Shown here: positions 1-12,380 of the stretch, one piece after another
How positions within the stretch are numbered: the stretch's first letter is position 1
How the letters are laid out: each line of letters begins with the position of its first letter
Origin: Heterostelium album PN500
Lineage: Eukaryota > Evosea > Eumycetozoa > Acytosteliales > Acytosteliaceae
NCBI RefSeq assembly: GCF_000004825.1
Contig: NW_008805075.1
Coordinates: forward strand, 988,163 to 1,052,162
Length of the DNA: 64,000 bases
Direction of reading: 5' to 3'
Notes under the pieces: generated by a model
Database searches by the model: none
Told to the model about the DNA's origin: nothing
What the model saw: the letters and a program-made list of their open reading frames with translations, nothing else
Made by a program: the position numbers and the translations under genes

Positions 1-113
1 TTTGTCAAACGGAGAAAATAAAAATTGTTTACATAAAGCTCATCATCTATTATCAATAAATATATTTTTATATCTAAGTAGATAAATATATTAGCAGAAA
101 AAACAAAACCGAA

Positions 114-3100
114 ATGAGATTTCCAAGATTATCTTGTGATTTCGCTGTTTTGTTGGTTGTTTTCGTAATTTTTTCGGTGTCTTTGGGTGTAGTTGCTGTC
201 ACAAAAGAAATATCGGACCCAAATTTACCCGGTGCTCCTAATATTACTCCCACAATGTCGAGTCTGAGTGTTACACTTGCAACAACTACAAAGGTAACTT
301 TTGTTTATGAATCAACTCCTCCCAGCACCTTAACAAAATACAACATCGTAGTGAATGGAGTATCCGTCACAAATGACTCGTGTGTAACTGGTAATAGCTG
401 CACAGTGACTCCTTCAAGTCCTTCCTATAGTATTTCGGTATCGGCCACCAGCGATACCTCGACATCCACACCGTTATCAGTAACCGGAGTGCTTCCACCG
501 GTGATTAGCGTCCCAACTCTTTCATTGTCAACAACACCAACATCAATCCTTGCAACCTATTCATCTACAGGTGGTTTTGGAGCAATTCTCTATACAATTA
601 GTTTGGGATCATCTGTTATTCCATCGTGCAATGGAATCCAAGCGACCACTTGTAATATCACTGGATTGATGACACTCTCACTCTATACAGTCATAGTGTC
701 CGCCAGTAATGATGGAACTATGAGAAATGCTGCTTCATCCACCAAGCTTTGGGATTATATTCAGAATCCATCTGTTTCCTTTTCCAACATTAGAACAAAA
801 TCGATGGTCGTTTCTTTTAGTGCCGGAGGAGGTAATCCGATATTGACCAGGTACTCAGTGGTTGTCAATCAAACGAATATAGATGCTATTTTCTATGCTT
901 GCCAGGATATTACTGCAACTAATTGTACCATTCCCAATTTAATTGAAAATACACTCTACGCGGTAACTGTTTTGGCAACCAACAATGGTATTACGAGAAA
1001 TGTTATTGCTTATGGTCAAACATATCCAACGATTTCACCATTGCAAGTGACTGCCATCATTCAGATTACAACAATGACAATTTCCTATCAAACACAGGGT
1101 GGTGTTCCAGGTGAAACAAAATATTCGGTTACTCTCAATGGTAACCCAGTTCAAGGATGTCAGCAAACAACAACAACTTCTTGTTCGCTCACAGGATTAG
1201 CTCCTGGAACCAACCAAAGTATCGGTGTATCCGCAATCAATGATGGAAGTACAACTACCGCAACTTCAATTTTTAAAACTTGCGACCGTCCAACAATGTC
1301 ATTTCTTGATATTATATCACTGACTACCCAAACAGTTTCATTCACCTATTCTAGCGCAGGTGGTGTTCCAGGTTCAACAACCTATAGTATCACTGTCAAC
1401 GGCAACTCCTTAGGCAACACTGGATGTGAAAAAGTATCCCAATGTACTGTATCGAATTTGGTACCTGGTTCCGTTGTTTCTGTACAAGTAATAGCCAACA
1501 ACTATGGTTTTAACTCACCATCTTTGAGCGCTATTGGAACTCTTTATTCTTTAGTGAGTGTTCCAACTGCAACATTTGTGACTACAGCCAATTCAATCAC
1601 AGCAACCTATTCCACAACAGGAGGAGTACCAAATCTAACAACTTATATCGTACGGAAAGATGGTTTGGCATTCTGCACTTCAGCAAGACAATGTATTATC
1701 TCAGGATTGAATGAGAACCAAGGTTATAACATTACAATCGAAGCAACCAACGATGGAACTACAACTTCCAAATCTTCGATTGTTTACGCTTACGCTCCAC
1801 TTGCAAACCCAGTTATCAATGCAATTGTAAGAACTAAATCGGTGAACCTCACATACTCTGCATCAGGAGGAAATCCAGATCTTACCTTTTACACTGTCAG
1901 TATCAATGGAACTGTATCGGATACTTGCCAAAATACTCGTACCAAGTATTGCTTAATAAACGTGCTTCCAGATACCACTTCTGTTTTCATAGTTACTGCA
2001 ACCAATAATGGATCTTCCACAAATTCGCAAAAATCAGTAATATCCTATAAATGTATGTATTTCAATATCAATATTTACTTATTTATTCATTAACTGACTC
2101 TATTTATTATTATTTTTTAGCAATCAATTCACCATCAATTCAAACATCCAATGTTGCAATGAATTCAGTTGTTGTACAATATTCAGTTTCTGATGGTGTT
2201 CCAGGTGAAACTCTATATAGTGTCAGTTTCAATGGTACTGCTTATCCAAGTTGTCAGAATATTCAAAGTAATTCATGTCAATTGGATAATCTCAATTCAG
2301 GTACCACCTATATTATCAAAGTGACCATGACCAACGATAATGATGTTCAAAGCACTGAAATTTCAGTAAACACTTTGGCATATCCAGATCTCTCAGTTCC
2401 TACGGTCACATACATCCAAGATAGAAATAATCTTGTTTTCAGTTTCAATAGCACTGGTGGTGCACCTAATCTATCAGTTTATGAGATCATTGTAAACGGA
2501 ACAATCATTTGTTCAAATACAAATTATCAATGTGATTTATCGGTTTCATTGACAGAACCACAATTATATAATCTCGAAGTGACAGTCAGAAACAGTGGAA
2601 AATCAGCAACCAACAAACTTTCAATCACACTATACCCAAATCCAACATCAATACAAATATCAGCCGTAACAAATACCACAAGTGTCTATGTCGAATGGAG
2701 TCAAAGTTCAGGTGGAGAGCCAGATAAAACTATTTACAACGCATCAATCTCATATAATGGAATCGATTGGGTATCGAAATGCAGTGGTAAACAATTAAAT
2801 TGCACTTTTGATAATTTGGCCTCGAGTACACCTTATCATTTCCAAGTTTTAGTGATCAACTCTTATTTCAAACCTATCCCAACACAAGCCAGTACAACAA
2901 CTCAATCATTACCATCTACAAACTCAACTTGCGCAATGAACAGAGGTGAACCATCTTGTTCAAACAATGGAAATTGTTTATCAGGTGTTTGTTCTTGCAA
3001 TCAAGGCTGGACTGGTATTTTCTGTGAGAAACAATATACTCACACCGAAGTAACTCCAAATCCAACGACACCATCATACGACACAGCCATTCAAGGAGTT

Positions 3101-3934
3101 ACATATTCATTCTCACTCAACAAAATCACCGAAAAAGACAATGTTGGAACCACTGTCAAAGTATTTGATCTATCGACATTGAAATGGACAATGATATCCT
3201 CCACAAATATCACAGTTAATAATACGGCCACCGGAAAAGAAGTCAGAGAATTGAAATGGGTATATTCAGCAATCAATCAAGCAGGACTCGATGGTGCTGA
3301 AATTACGATTCGATTCTCACAATACTTAAAGTTGGATAATGACAGCAGTACAACATCATTCCCAGTGGAATTTGCAGGAAAAGACATTCCAGTTCAATTG
3401 GGATCAATGAAATATTATATGAGCATCAAGAATTGGAATTTCGCAAGCAAATTAAATTACTTGGAGATTGCAAGTGTCACCACTCGACCAAAGGATGCAT
3501 CATCATGCAGTTCAACAGAGAATCTTTCACAAATTGATTTCTCCAAAGATACAGATTTCACAGTTTACACAGTTGGAGATGGTGCTGGAAATTATGTTGT
3601 TGGAAGACTTGTCAATCTCGTTTTGTTGGATACGATCCCAACATTAGTTTCACACAGTTATTCGTTGAACTCAAGCAATGGAGATGTAAATATCGTTTCA
3701 AACGTTCCATATTTCTCACAACAAGTCGATGTTGATCCAGAACTTGATATGCTCGTTTCACCAACTCGTTCAAATGATAGTTGCAAGAAAGACGATAACA
3801 AATGGAAGATTATTACTGGTGCTGTCGTTGGAAGTGTTGTATTTGCTTCCGTCGTTGTTGTCTCTGCAGTTTTATTGGCAAAGAAATTTAAATATCATAG
3901 AATCTTTAGAAAGATTTCACTTTTGAATAAATAA
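114..3934 (+). CDS. ComC-like membrane protein with FN3-like repeats and EGF domain (copy 1)
   Basis: Two exons, 114..2052 and 2121..3934, give 1250 residues; the phase-1 intron starts GTATGT and ends TTTTAG. The protein starts with a hydrophobic signal peptide (about residues 10-30). About ten fibronectin-III-like repeats of roughly 85 residues follow, recognisable by a recurring S-G-G-x-P-x-x-T-x-Y-x-V-x-x-N-G core and paired cysteines. A six-cysteine EGF-like module sits near residues 916-948 (CSCNQGWTG core). Next come a ComC-type membrane-proximal domain with a K-N-W-N-F motif, one transmembrane segment near 1210-1232 and a short basic tail. By family this is a dictyostelid cell-surface protein, probably for adhesion or recognition; the ligand is unknown. 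The next gene is a close paralogue and a decayed copy follows it. Identity of the family is firm, function is inferred. Confidence 0.9.
2053..2120 (+). other. Intron of ComC-like copy 1
   Basis: 68-bp intron with a GTATGT donor and TTTTAG acceptor. It splits a serine codon (t|ca). It is almost identical to the intron at 6253..6320 in the paralogue. Confidence 0.85.
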
Positions 3935-4277
3935 TAAATAATTGTATAATAAGAAATAATATCAAATGAGATAATAAAAAAAAATGATTTTCAATACCTC
4001 TCTTTCTTCTTTTGGCATTTCGCTGAAATTTAAACAAGGTGATGTTTAAAATAATATCTTTTTTTTTTTGCGAAATTCTTCGATTAGAAAAAAAATACAA
4101 AAAAAAACCATAGCAACAAAAAAAAAAGGATTTTTTGATCAAAAAATCTAATTCTAAAAATTAGGGGTTTCTGATCTAAAAAAACCAACAAAAGTTTTAA
4201 AACAATTATCGTAAATCATATCTCATAAACCATTTATTTATATCTTTACAAGATATATTATTTGAAAATAAACAAAA
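3935..4277. other. Intergenic spacer between the two ComC-like genes
   Basis: 343 bp of AT-rich DNA with several A and T homopolymers. It must hold the 3' end of copy 1 and the promoter of copy 2. Copies 1 and 2 share a short stretch after their stop codons (TAAATAATTGTAT) and then diverge. No gene seen. Confidence 0.6.
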
Positions 4278-7200
4278 ATGAGACTTCCAAGTATTTATGG
4301 AAACTCCATAGATTTGTTGGTTGTTTTAGTAATTTTTTCATTATCCTTGGGTGTTATTGCTGCCTCAAAAGAATGGAATCCAAATATTGATTTTTTAATT
4401 GCCACGAGTGCCACTAGTGGTCCTGGTGGCGGTGGTTTGGCATCTGTCACCATGACAAGTCTAGATATTACAGTTACAACAACGCAGCAAGTAACTTTTA
4501 CCTACAGTTCATCTCCTGCCAGCGCTGGAACTACAACCACATACTCAATCACAGTTAATGGCGCGGTCGTCTCAACACCTTCATGTGTTAGTGGAAATAC
4601 GTGCACAGTGTCCCCAGAGCAATCCTTTACAATCACAGTGGCTGCTGTTAACAATGGCATAACATCTAATTCAAAGTCAGAGTCTGGACATCTTTTACCC
4701 GTGATTGGTGCCCCAACTCTTTCATTGACATCAACCCCAACAACGATCCTGGCAAGTTTTTCAGCATCAGGTGGTTATGGAGTTATTCTCTATACTGTTC
4801 TATTGAATGGCGCTAACTATCAATCATGCGTAGGAATCCAAGCCAACAGCTGTAATATGACTGGATTGACTACTTTGGCAACCTATACAATTAATGTTAA
4901 GGCGATCAATGATGGAACCACTCAAAATAGCCAAGTATCATCCACCAAGCTTTGGGATTACATTCATAATCCAGTTATTTCCCTTTCCAGCATTAAAACT
5001 ACATCTTTTATTGCTTCCTTCAGCATTCAAGGAGGAGATCCGACATTGACCAGGTACACCGTACAAGTAAATTCTGTGAATGTAGCTGATTGTACCTATA
5101 CTACTTCAACGACTTGCGTGATTTCCAATTTAATTGGGAATACAGCTTACTCTGTGGATCTGTTGGCCATGAATGATGGTGTTTCAATAGTTAAGTCGGT
5201 CTCCACTATGACATATCCAACGATTTCACAATTACAAGTGACCGCCAGCATTCAGATTACAACAATGAAAATTACCTATCAAACCCAGGGTGGTGTTCCA
5301 GGTGGAACATTATATTCGGTTACTCTCAATGGTAACCCAGTTCCAGGATGTCAGCAAACAACAACAAATTATTGTTCTCTCTCAGGATTATCTGCTGGAA
5401 CCAACCAAAGTATCAGTGTAGTTGCAACTAATGATGGAGGTTCAGTTTCCCAAGCCCCATTTTTCAAAACTTGCGACCTTCCAACAATGTCATCTCTTGA
5501 TATTATATCACTGACTACCAAAACAGTTTCATTCATTTATTCTAGCGCAGGTGGTGTTCCAGATACACCGACAACATATAGTATCACTGTCAACGGTAGC
5601 CCCTTAGGCAACACTGGATGTGATAAAGTATCTCAATGCATGGTATCAGGTTTGGCACCTGGCTCCACAGTTTCTGTACAAGTACTAGCCAACAACTATG
5701 GTTTTAACTCAGCACCTAAGGTTGTTACTGCCATACTTTTTTCTTTAGTGAGTGTTCCAACTGCCACATTTGTGACGACAGCCAATTCAATCACAGCAAT
5801 CTATTCCACAACAGGAGGTGTACCAAATCTAACAACTTATACAGTATCGAAAGATGGTGTGGCATCATGCACTTCAATAAATTCAACACAATGTGTTATT
5901 TCAGGATTGAATGAGAACCAAGGTTATAACATTACAATCGAAGCAACCAACGATGGAACTACAACTTCCAAATCTTCGATTGTTTACGCTTACGCTCCAC
6001 TTGCAAACCCAGTTATCAATGCAATTGTAAGAACTAAATCAGTGAACCTCACATACTCTGCATCAGGAGGAAATCCAGATCTTACCTTTTACACTGTCAG
6101 TATCAATGGAACTGTATCGGATACTTGCCAAAATACTCGTACCAAGTATTGCTTAATAAACGTGCTTCCAGATACCACTTCTGTTTTCATAGTTACTGCA
6201 ACCAATAATGGATCTTCCACAAATTCGCAAAAATCAGTAACATCCTATAAATGTATGTATTTCAATATCAATATTTACTTTTTTATTCATTAACTGACTC
6301 TATTTATTATTATTATTTAGCAATCAATTCACCATCAATTCAAGCTTCAGCTATTACAATGAATTCCGTTGTTGTACAATATTCAGTTTCTGATGGTGTT
6401 CCAGGTGAAACTCTATATAGTGTCAGTTTCAATGGTACTGCTTATCCAGGTTGTCAGAATATTCAAAGTAATTCATGTCAATTGGATAATCTCAATTCTG
6501 GTACCACCTATATTATCAAAGTGACCATGACCAACGATAATGATGTTCAAAGTGATGAAATTTCAATAGGCACATCATATCCAGATCTCTCAGTTCCTAC
6601 GGTCACATACATCCAAGATAGAAATAATCTTGTTTTCCATCTCAGCAGCACTGGTGGTGCACCTAATCTATCAGTTTACGATGTATTTGTAAACGGAACA
6701 ATCATTTGTTCAAATGCCAATTCCCAATGTGATTTATCGGTTTCATTGACAGAACCACAATTATATAATCTCGAAGTCACAGTCAGAAACAGTGGAAAAT
6801 CAGCAACCAACAAACTTTCAATCACACTATACCCAAATCCAACATCAATACAAATATCAGCCGTAACAAATACCACAAGTGTCTATGTTGAATGGAGTCA
6901 AAGTTCAGGTGGAGAACCAGATAAAACTATTTACAATGCATCAATCTCATATAATGGAATCGATTGGGTATCGAAATGCAGTGGTAAGCAATTAAATTGC
7001 ACTTTTGATAATTTGGCCTCGAGTACACCTTATCATTTCCAAGTTTTAGTGATCAACTCTTATTTCAAACCTATCCCAACACAAGCCAGTACAACAACTC
7101 AATCATTACCATCTACAAACTCAACTTGTGCAATGAACAGAGGTGAACCATCTTGTTCAAACAATGGAAATTGTTTATCAGGTGTTTGTTCTTGCAATCA

Positions 7201-8131
7201 AGGTTGGACTGGTATTTTCTGTGAGAAACAATATACTCACACCGAAGTAACTCCAAATCCAACGACACCATCATACGACACAGCCATTCAAGGAGTTACA
7301 TATTCATTCTCACTCAACAAAATCACCGAAAAAGACAATGTTGGAACCACTGTCAAAGTATTTGATCTATCGACATTGAAATGGACAATGGTATCCTCCA
7401 CAAATATCACAGTTAATAATACGGCCACCGGAAAAGAAGTCAGAGAATTGAAATGGGTATATTCAGCAATCAATCAAGCAGGACTCGATGGTGCTGAAAT
7501 TACGATTCGATTCTCACAATACTTAAAGTTGGATAATGACAGCAGTACAACATCATTCCCAGTGGAATTTGCAGGAAAAGACATTCCAGTTCAATTGGGA
7601 TCAATGAAATATTATATGAGCATCAAGAATTGGAATTTCGCAAGCAAATTAAATTACTTGGAGATTGCAAGTGTCACCACTCGACCAAAGGATGCATCAT
7701 CATGCAGTTCAACAGAGAATCTTTCACAAATTGATTTCTCCAAAGATACAGATTTCACAGTTTACACGGTTGGAGATGGTGCTGGAAATTATGTTGTTGG
7801 AAGACTTGTCAATCTCGTTTTGTTGGATACGATCCCAACATTAGTTTCACACAGTTATTCATTGAACTCAAGCAATGGAGATGTAAATATCGTTTCAAAC
7901 GTTCCATATTTCTCACAACAAGTCGATGTTGATCCAGAACTTGATATGCTCGTTTCACCAACCCGTTCAAATGATAGTTGTAAGAAAGACGATAACAAAT
8001 GGAAGATTATTACTGGTGCTGTCGTTGGAAGTGTTGTATTTGTTGCCGTCGTTGTTGTATCCGCTATTCTATTGGCAAAGAAATTTAAATATCATAGAAT
8101 CTTTAGAAAGATTTCACTTTTGAATAAATAA
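4278..8131 (+). CDS. ComC-like membrane protein with FN3-like repeats and EGF domain (copy 2)
   Basis: Exons 4278..6252 and 6321..8131 give 1261 residues with the same phase-1 intron as copy 1. Layout is the same: signal peptide, FN3-like repeats, EGF module (about 927-959), ComC-type membrane-proximal domain, transmembrane helix near 1221-1243 and a basic tail (KKFKYHRIFRKISLLNK). The distal repeats differ from copy 1 by many substitutions and small indels, for example in the first 130 residues. From about nucleotide 5900 to the stop codon the two genes are nearly identical, including most silent sites and the intron. This points to recent duplication or gene conversion of the proximal half. 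It is probably a single-pass surface receptor or adhesion protein. Family is firm; role is inferred. Confidence 0.9.
6253..6320 (+). other. Intron of ComC-like copy 2
   Basis: 68-bp intron with a GTATGT donor and TATTTAG acceptor, in the same position and phase as the intron of copy 1. Only about two bases differ between the two introns. Confidence 0.85.
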
Positions 8132-8379
8132 TTGTATTTTTAATAAAATAATAATATAAATGAAATAAATCATAAATAAATTTTTTTTCTGTAATTTAAT
8201 AAATAATAAATAAAAATTTCAAGACAAAATAATCAACAGAATTATTAGTAACACTTCCTTGCTTCTCTTACTATCGCGAAAATGTTCTATAAAAGTAATT
8301 TAAACCTGGTGACAAAAAGTCTTCAAAAAAAAAACGTGTCTCATTCCATTCTCAAACTTCTACTTCCATGACTACATGA

Positions 8380-9510
8380 AAATTTTTCCCGGAAATTGGA
8401 TCCCCATCTATTGAAGTTGCATATATACCCACTTCTCTATTTGCAACTTATTCAGTCACAGGTGGTTATGGAATAGTCCTCTATACCGTAAAATTGAATG
8501 ATACTGACTATCCATCATGCACAGCAACTCAGGCAACCTCTTGTAATATTTCTGGATTGAAAACCCTCACACCATTTCAAGAAGTAATACAAAAAGATTT
8601 GCATATGATGAAATTCAAAATCCAGTTACAATAGTCGCCATCATTACAACAAAATCGATAGACATCACCTATACTGTTAAGGGAGGAGTCTCTGGATGTT
8701 TTCACTGTTCAAGTAAATGGAACCATAGTATCATGTTGTAAATATACAAATCAAAGGAAATGTACTATTCCAAATTTATTTGGAGATACACTCTATTCTT
8801 TAAATGTAATTGTCACCAATAATGGCATTACAAAAAAAAATGTCACAGAAGTTCGAACATATCCCAAAGATTTCACAAGTTCAAGTTAGAGTCAGCATTC
8901 AGATTACAACAATGACAATATCCTAGTCACCGGTGGGTGGTGTTCCGGATGGAACAACATATTCCGTTACTCTCAATGGTGCTTCTGTTCCAACATGTCA
9001 CCAAAAAACATCAATTTCTTGTGAGCTCACAGGATTAGCTCTTGGAACCAAAGACATTTTATCGATGACTACCAGGTCAGTTTCATTCAACTATTCGAGC
9101 ACAAGTGGTGTTCCGAATGAAACTACAACATACAGTATCACTATCAACAATAATCTAAGAGATACCTGTGAAATCCAGATCTTACCTTTTACACTGTTAG
9201 TTTCAATGGAACTGTATCGGATACTTGCTAAAATACTCGTACCAAGTATTGCTACTAAAGTTCTTTTAGATACTACTTCTGTTTTCAATGATACTGCAAC
9301 CTATGATGCATCACAAACTACAGTAGTAGTTTCACAGTTATTCATTGAACTCAAGCAATAGATGGTTGCAAGAAAACCGATAACAAATGGAAGATTATTA
9401 CTGGTGCTGTAGTTGGAAGTGTTGTATTTGTTGCTGTGGTTGTTTCTGCGGTACTATTGGCAAAGAAGTATCACTCTCATAGATTCTTTAGAAAGATTTC
9501 ACTAAAGTAA
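8380..9510 (+). pseudogene. Decayed, internally deleted third ComC-like copy
   Basis: The DNA is clearly homologous to the two preceding genes, but frames are broken by indels and stops. It begins inside an FN3-like repeat with no start codon or signal peptide. Recognisable pieces follow in order: the repeat containing G-G-Y-G, the Q-I-T-T-M repeat, the V-S-F-N-Y-S-S repeat and a fragment of the last pre-intron repeat. At about 9355 a ComC-domain fragment (SYSLNSSN equivalent) joins directly to the sequence encoding the pre-membrane cysteine, the transmembrane helix and the basic tail, which ends with TAA at 9508-9510. The intron, EGF module and most of the ComC domain are missing. The longest open piece, 8933..9361, is therefore not a gene of its own. 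Confidence 0.85.
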
Positions 9511-10760
9511 ATAAATAAAAAGCAAATAGATCTTTTCGAAAGAAAATAAGATAACTTTCACTAGCTTTATCTTATTTAAAATTTCAAAATTATATTTTTG
9601 GACTAAAGGTATCGAATAACTTGTTTATTGTATCTATTCTTGAAATAAAACAAACTGTTTAAGTTGCTAGAGAAAGTAAAGTATTATTGTTAATTGTGAT
9701 TGTGATTTTGATCATCTTATAAAAGAGAAACCTATAGTTTACCCAGTCTTCATTGAGATACCAGAGCTTTTGACCCCAGGAAGTATCAGCATTGTGCTAT
9801 TATCAATATTGTTAATTCATTCTATATAAATTCAATAACTTCACTCTAACAACATGCACAAAATAGAAAATTGGCAAATGAGTTGTTTGAGATATGGCGT
9901 AGATGGTTGACGCTTAACTGATGCAAACTTAGAATAAGCTTATTTGTTTAAAATACTATTACAGTAACCAAAATCTATTAATTAAAATGGGTATCTATTT
10001 ATGATGATTTCACGGTTTGAATGTGATTGGCCAATCAATTAAGATCTCAAAGATTGGTGATCATTTAAAAAGCTAGAAAGAAAAATGATGTCATGATACA
10101 CAAATAACCGGTTCATTGGATTTTGGATAAATTAGTAAAACGAATTTTTTGTTTTTATGATTACCGCCTTTTTGCGAGTTCAAGAAAAGATCATGATCTT
10201 GTATAATACCATACTGTCGCAGTACAACGAAGTTTTCTAATAAACTCGAGAGTGAATAAAAAGATTTTAGAAAGCAACAACTTGTTGTTTCATGAACAAA
10301 CGATCTCATTAATTGATGGAATCTAACTTGATCGAAATCTACAAAGTAAAGTAAAACAGTTTACAATCCAAGTTGTAAAACCGATTAAAAAAACAAAAAA
10401 TAAAAGAAAAAAAGAAAAAAACAGAATTTTTTCTAGAAAAACTATCGTTTCGAGCATGGTTTTCCAGTTGATTTCTACATCAATCATTTGCAAAATTTGC
10501 AGTGAATTGTGGGGATTTGATTCAAGAACAGATCATTTTGATTGAATTTGGGATATGAAATTTGAATTTTTGCATGAATTTATGGTTAAACCCTGAACGT
10601 TCAAAATGATCCCACCGATATTTATTTTTCTATCTTTTAATTTGTTATTATTAAGAATTAAATCAATTTTTAATAATTTGGCGTATTAGATTTTTGATTA
10701 TAAATAGATGTCTGAAAGTTATAACAAAAACCATTCGTCATTTCTGAAATAATCTACAAA
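9511..10760. other. Gene-poor spacer
   Basis: 1.25 kb between the ComC-like pseudogene and a small peptide gene. An 11-bp perfect inverted repeat lies at 9544..9554 and 9567..9577 with a 12-nt loop. A short coding-like stretch sits near 9728-9830 (it reads PVFIEIPELLTPGS in one frame) without a start codon. A minus-strand open frame at 10091-10309 resembles nothing known. No supported gene. Confidence 0.5.
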
Positions 10761-11076
10761 ATGTCTGCTAAAATCTTCTCTATCTTATTCATCATTGTTC
10801 TCTTTGTTGGAATTTCCATGGCTGCTTGTCCATCCGGATGGTATGTTATCAGATATAATCATTTTTTACCTTTTTTTCCAAAAATACTCCTATATTGATT
10901 CTTTCTATTACTATTCATTTATTATAATATTAAATAGGGATCTCTGTGGTACCAAATGTTACAACCCATTCCAATCTGACTGTAACTGCGGATCCGTTGT
11001 ATGCTCAAAGGGATTATATCCATGCAAGACTTTATGTGTTCCCGCCTCGAATCCATGTGCTGGAACTTGCCCATAA
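10761..11076 (+). CDS. Small secreted cysteine-rich peptide
   Basis: Two short exons, 10761..10840 and 10938..11076, encode 72 residues. The intron begins GTATGT and ends AATAG, and splicing restores a tryptophan codon. The first 21 or so residues form a signal peptide (KIFSILFIIVLFVGISMA). The mature part of about 50 residues has ten cysteines (pattern begins CPSGWDLCGTKC) and ends CAGTCP. Small size, secretion signal and cysteine density suggest a disulphide-stabilised extracellular peptide. The family is not recognised and no function is assigned. A real gene is supported by in-frame splicing, conserved splice signals and a coherent signal peptide. Confidence 0.75.
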
Positions 11077-11739
11077 ACCAGCTAGCATCCTATTTATAAA
11101 ATAAACAAATAGAAAATAAAGAATTCTATTATTATATTTAATTTAAAACAAAATAACCAACTTTCCGTTGCAAGAGTACATTCCCATTCTATAGACAGAA
11201 GTTTTGCTTCCTATAAGTTCCCACCAAAAAATTAATGGGAGAAAAAAACCAAAGATTTTTTTTTTTTCTTCAATTTTATTAAACAAAATAGTTGTATTTA
11301 TCCATACTTAAACAGTTAGGTGATACATCTTATTTTAGATACTTTACGTTTGTTTCATTCATGAAGGTAAAGCATTTCTGGAGCGCTCACTACCTTATTA
11401 GGAGTTGGCAATGATCATCATTAATAAGTAGTTTATATGATGTCACCTGTTATCCTGGAGCAAAAGAGCTGCCTTGACTTTTCACTGCGAGGCTTAAGTC
11501 TAATCACTCGAGAACTTTCATGTTCTAGACGTAAAGAAAACAACTAGAGGGTAATTAACAATTATTTTTAGTAGATAAATAATAATTTATAAATAGATAA
11601 ATTAACAAATTAACTATTCTATTATAGTTAATTACAAGTACAGTATATAGTTATTGTTTTGTCGAATATTCAGAGAAAGATTCAGCAGTTGAAGCAATCT
11701 AATTTCATTTATTTTAGTTTAAAAATAATAATGATTATC

Positions 11740-12290
11740 AATAACAAATAACGATCAAGATTATCATGTCATGTACGCCTGTATGGTGACTAAAAGTCCG
11801 CCTGACCGAGTAGAAGACGATTATAATTACAATAATGATAACAACAATCAACATCATTAGCAGATATAATTGTAGTAACAATGGCGGATCTAATATTTAG
11901 TTACAATCTGAGTCTCAATCACAAGAAGTCACGGTTGAACAAATATTTGGTGACTGGGGAAATCGACTAATCGATTAGCTACATAATGGATGACGATACA
12001 TCTGACTTTGGGGTATTGGATTGATAATCAATTAGTCTTTCTATGAAGCAGATAATGAAGATGAGACCAACACCATAGTTAATCAATAAATCTCTTCTTT
12101 TGATGAACAGTTATCTGCCAAATACATTAAAAGAATCAAATAAACATCATTTCAAATTTCAAAAAATAATGACCTTGCAATTGGAGTTCGACCTAAAGAT
12201 GTCGCCAAACATCTCACTGGCGAACCTTTATATCAACATCACCTCGATGGATGACAAGTAAAAAAAAGACTCCATCATTGAGTGTTGCTT
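11740..12290 (+). pseudogene. Decayed open reading frame of unknown origin
   Basis: A start-less stretch near 11746-11860 reads in one frame with MYACMVTKSPPDRVEDDYN-type content and then stops in an Asn/His run. Further on, one frame from about 12040 to 12255 reads as protein (FYEADNEDETN, then SFDEQLSAKYIKRIK, then AIGVRPKDVAKHLTGEPLYQ) interrupted by TAA stops. Codon choice there resembles coding DNA rather than AT-rich spacer. It may be a dead host gene or a mobile-element relic. I do not recognise the family. Confidence 0.35.
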
Positions 12291-12315
12291 CTGTCACAGA
12301 CTCAGATCACTTATT

Positions 12316-12380
12316 GATCCATTATCTCTTTCCAACTGCAACCTGGACTTCCCAAGTAAGTTGGAAAGAGATAATGGATC
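12316..12380. repeat. Perfect 22-bp inverted repeat (hairpin)
   Basis: The left arm 12316..12337 and right arm 12359..12380 are exact reverse complements, separated by a 21-nt loop. The arm begins GATCCATTATCTC. It lies just downstream of the decayed frame and about 310 bp upstream of etfb. Confidence 0.8.

Noticed and set aside
3906-4142. Minus-strand open frame after ComC-like copy 1
   Set aside because: Built from poly-A/T runs giving Phe/Lys-rich sequence, with no domain and overlap with the end of a real gene.
8933-9361. Open frame of 142 codons
   Set aside because: It is a surviving segment of the decayed third ComC-like copy, not a separate gene.
10091-10309. Minus-strand frame of 72 codons with ATG
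   Set aside because: No recognisable family, no splice context and spacer-like composition.
11380-11560. Less AT-rich patch that might be a tRNA
   Set aside because: No box B (GGTTCGANNCC) or cloverleaf could be found there or elsewhere in the window.
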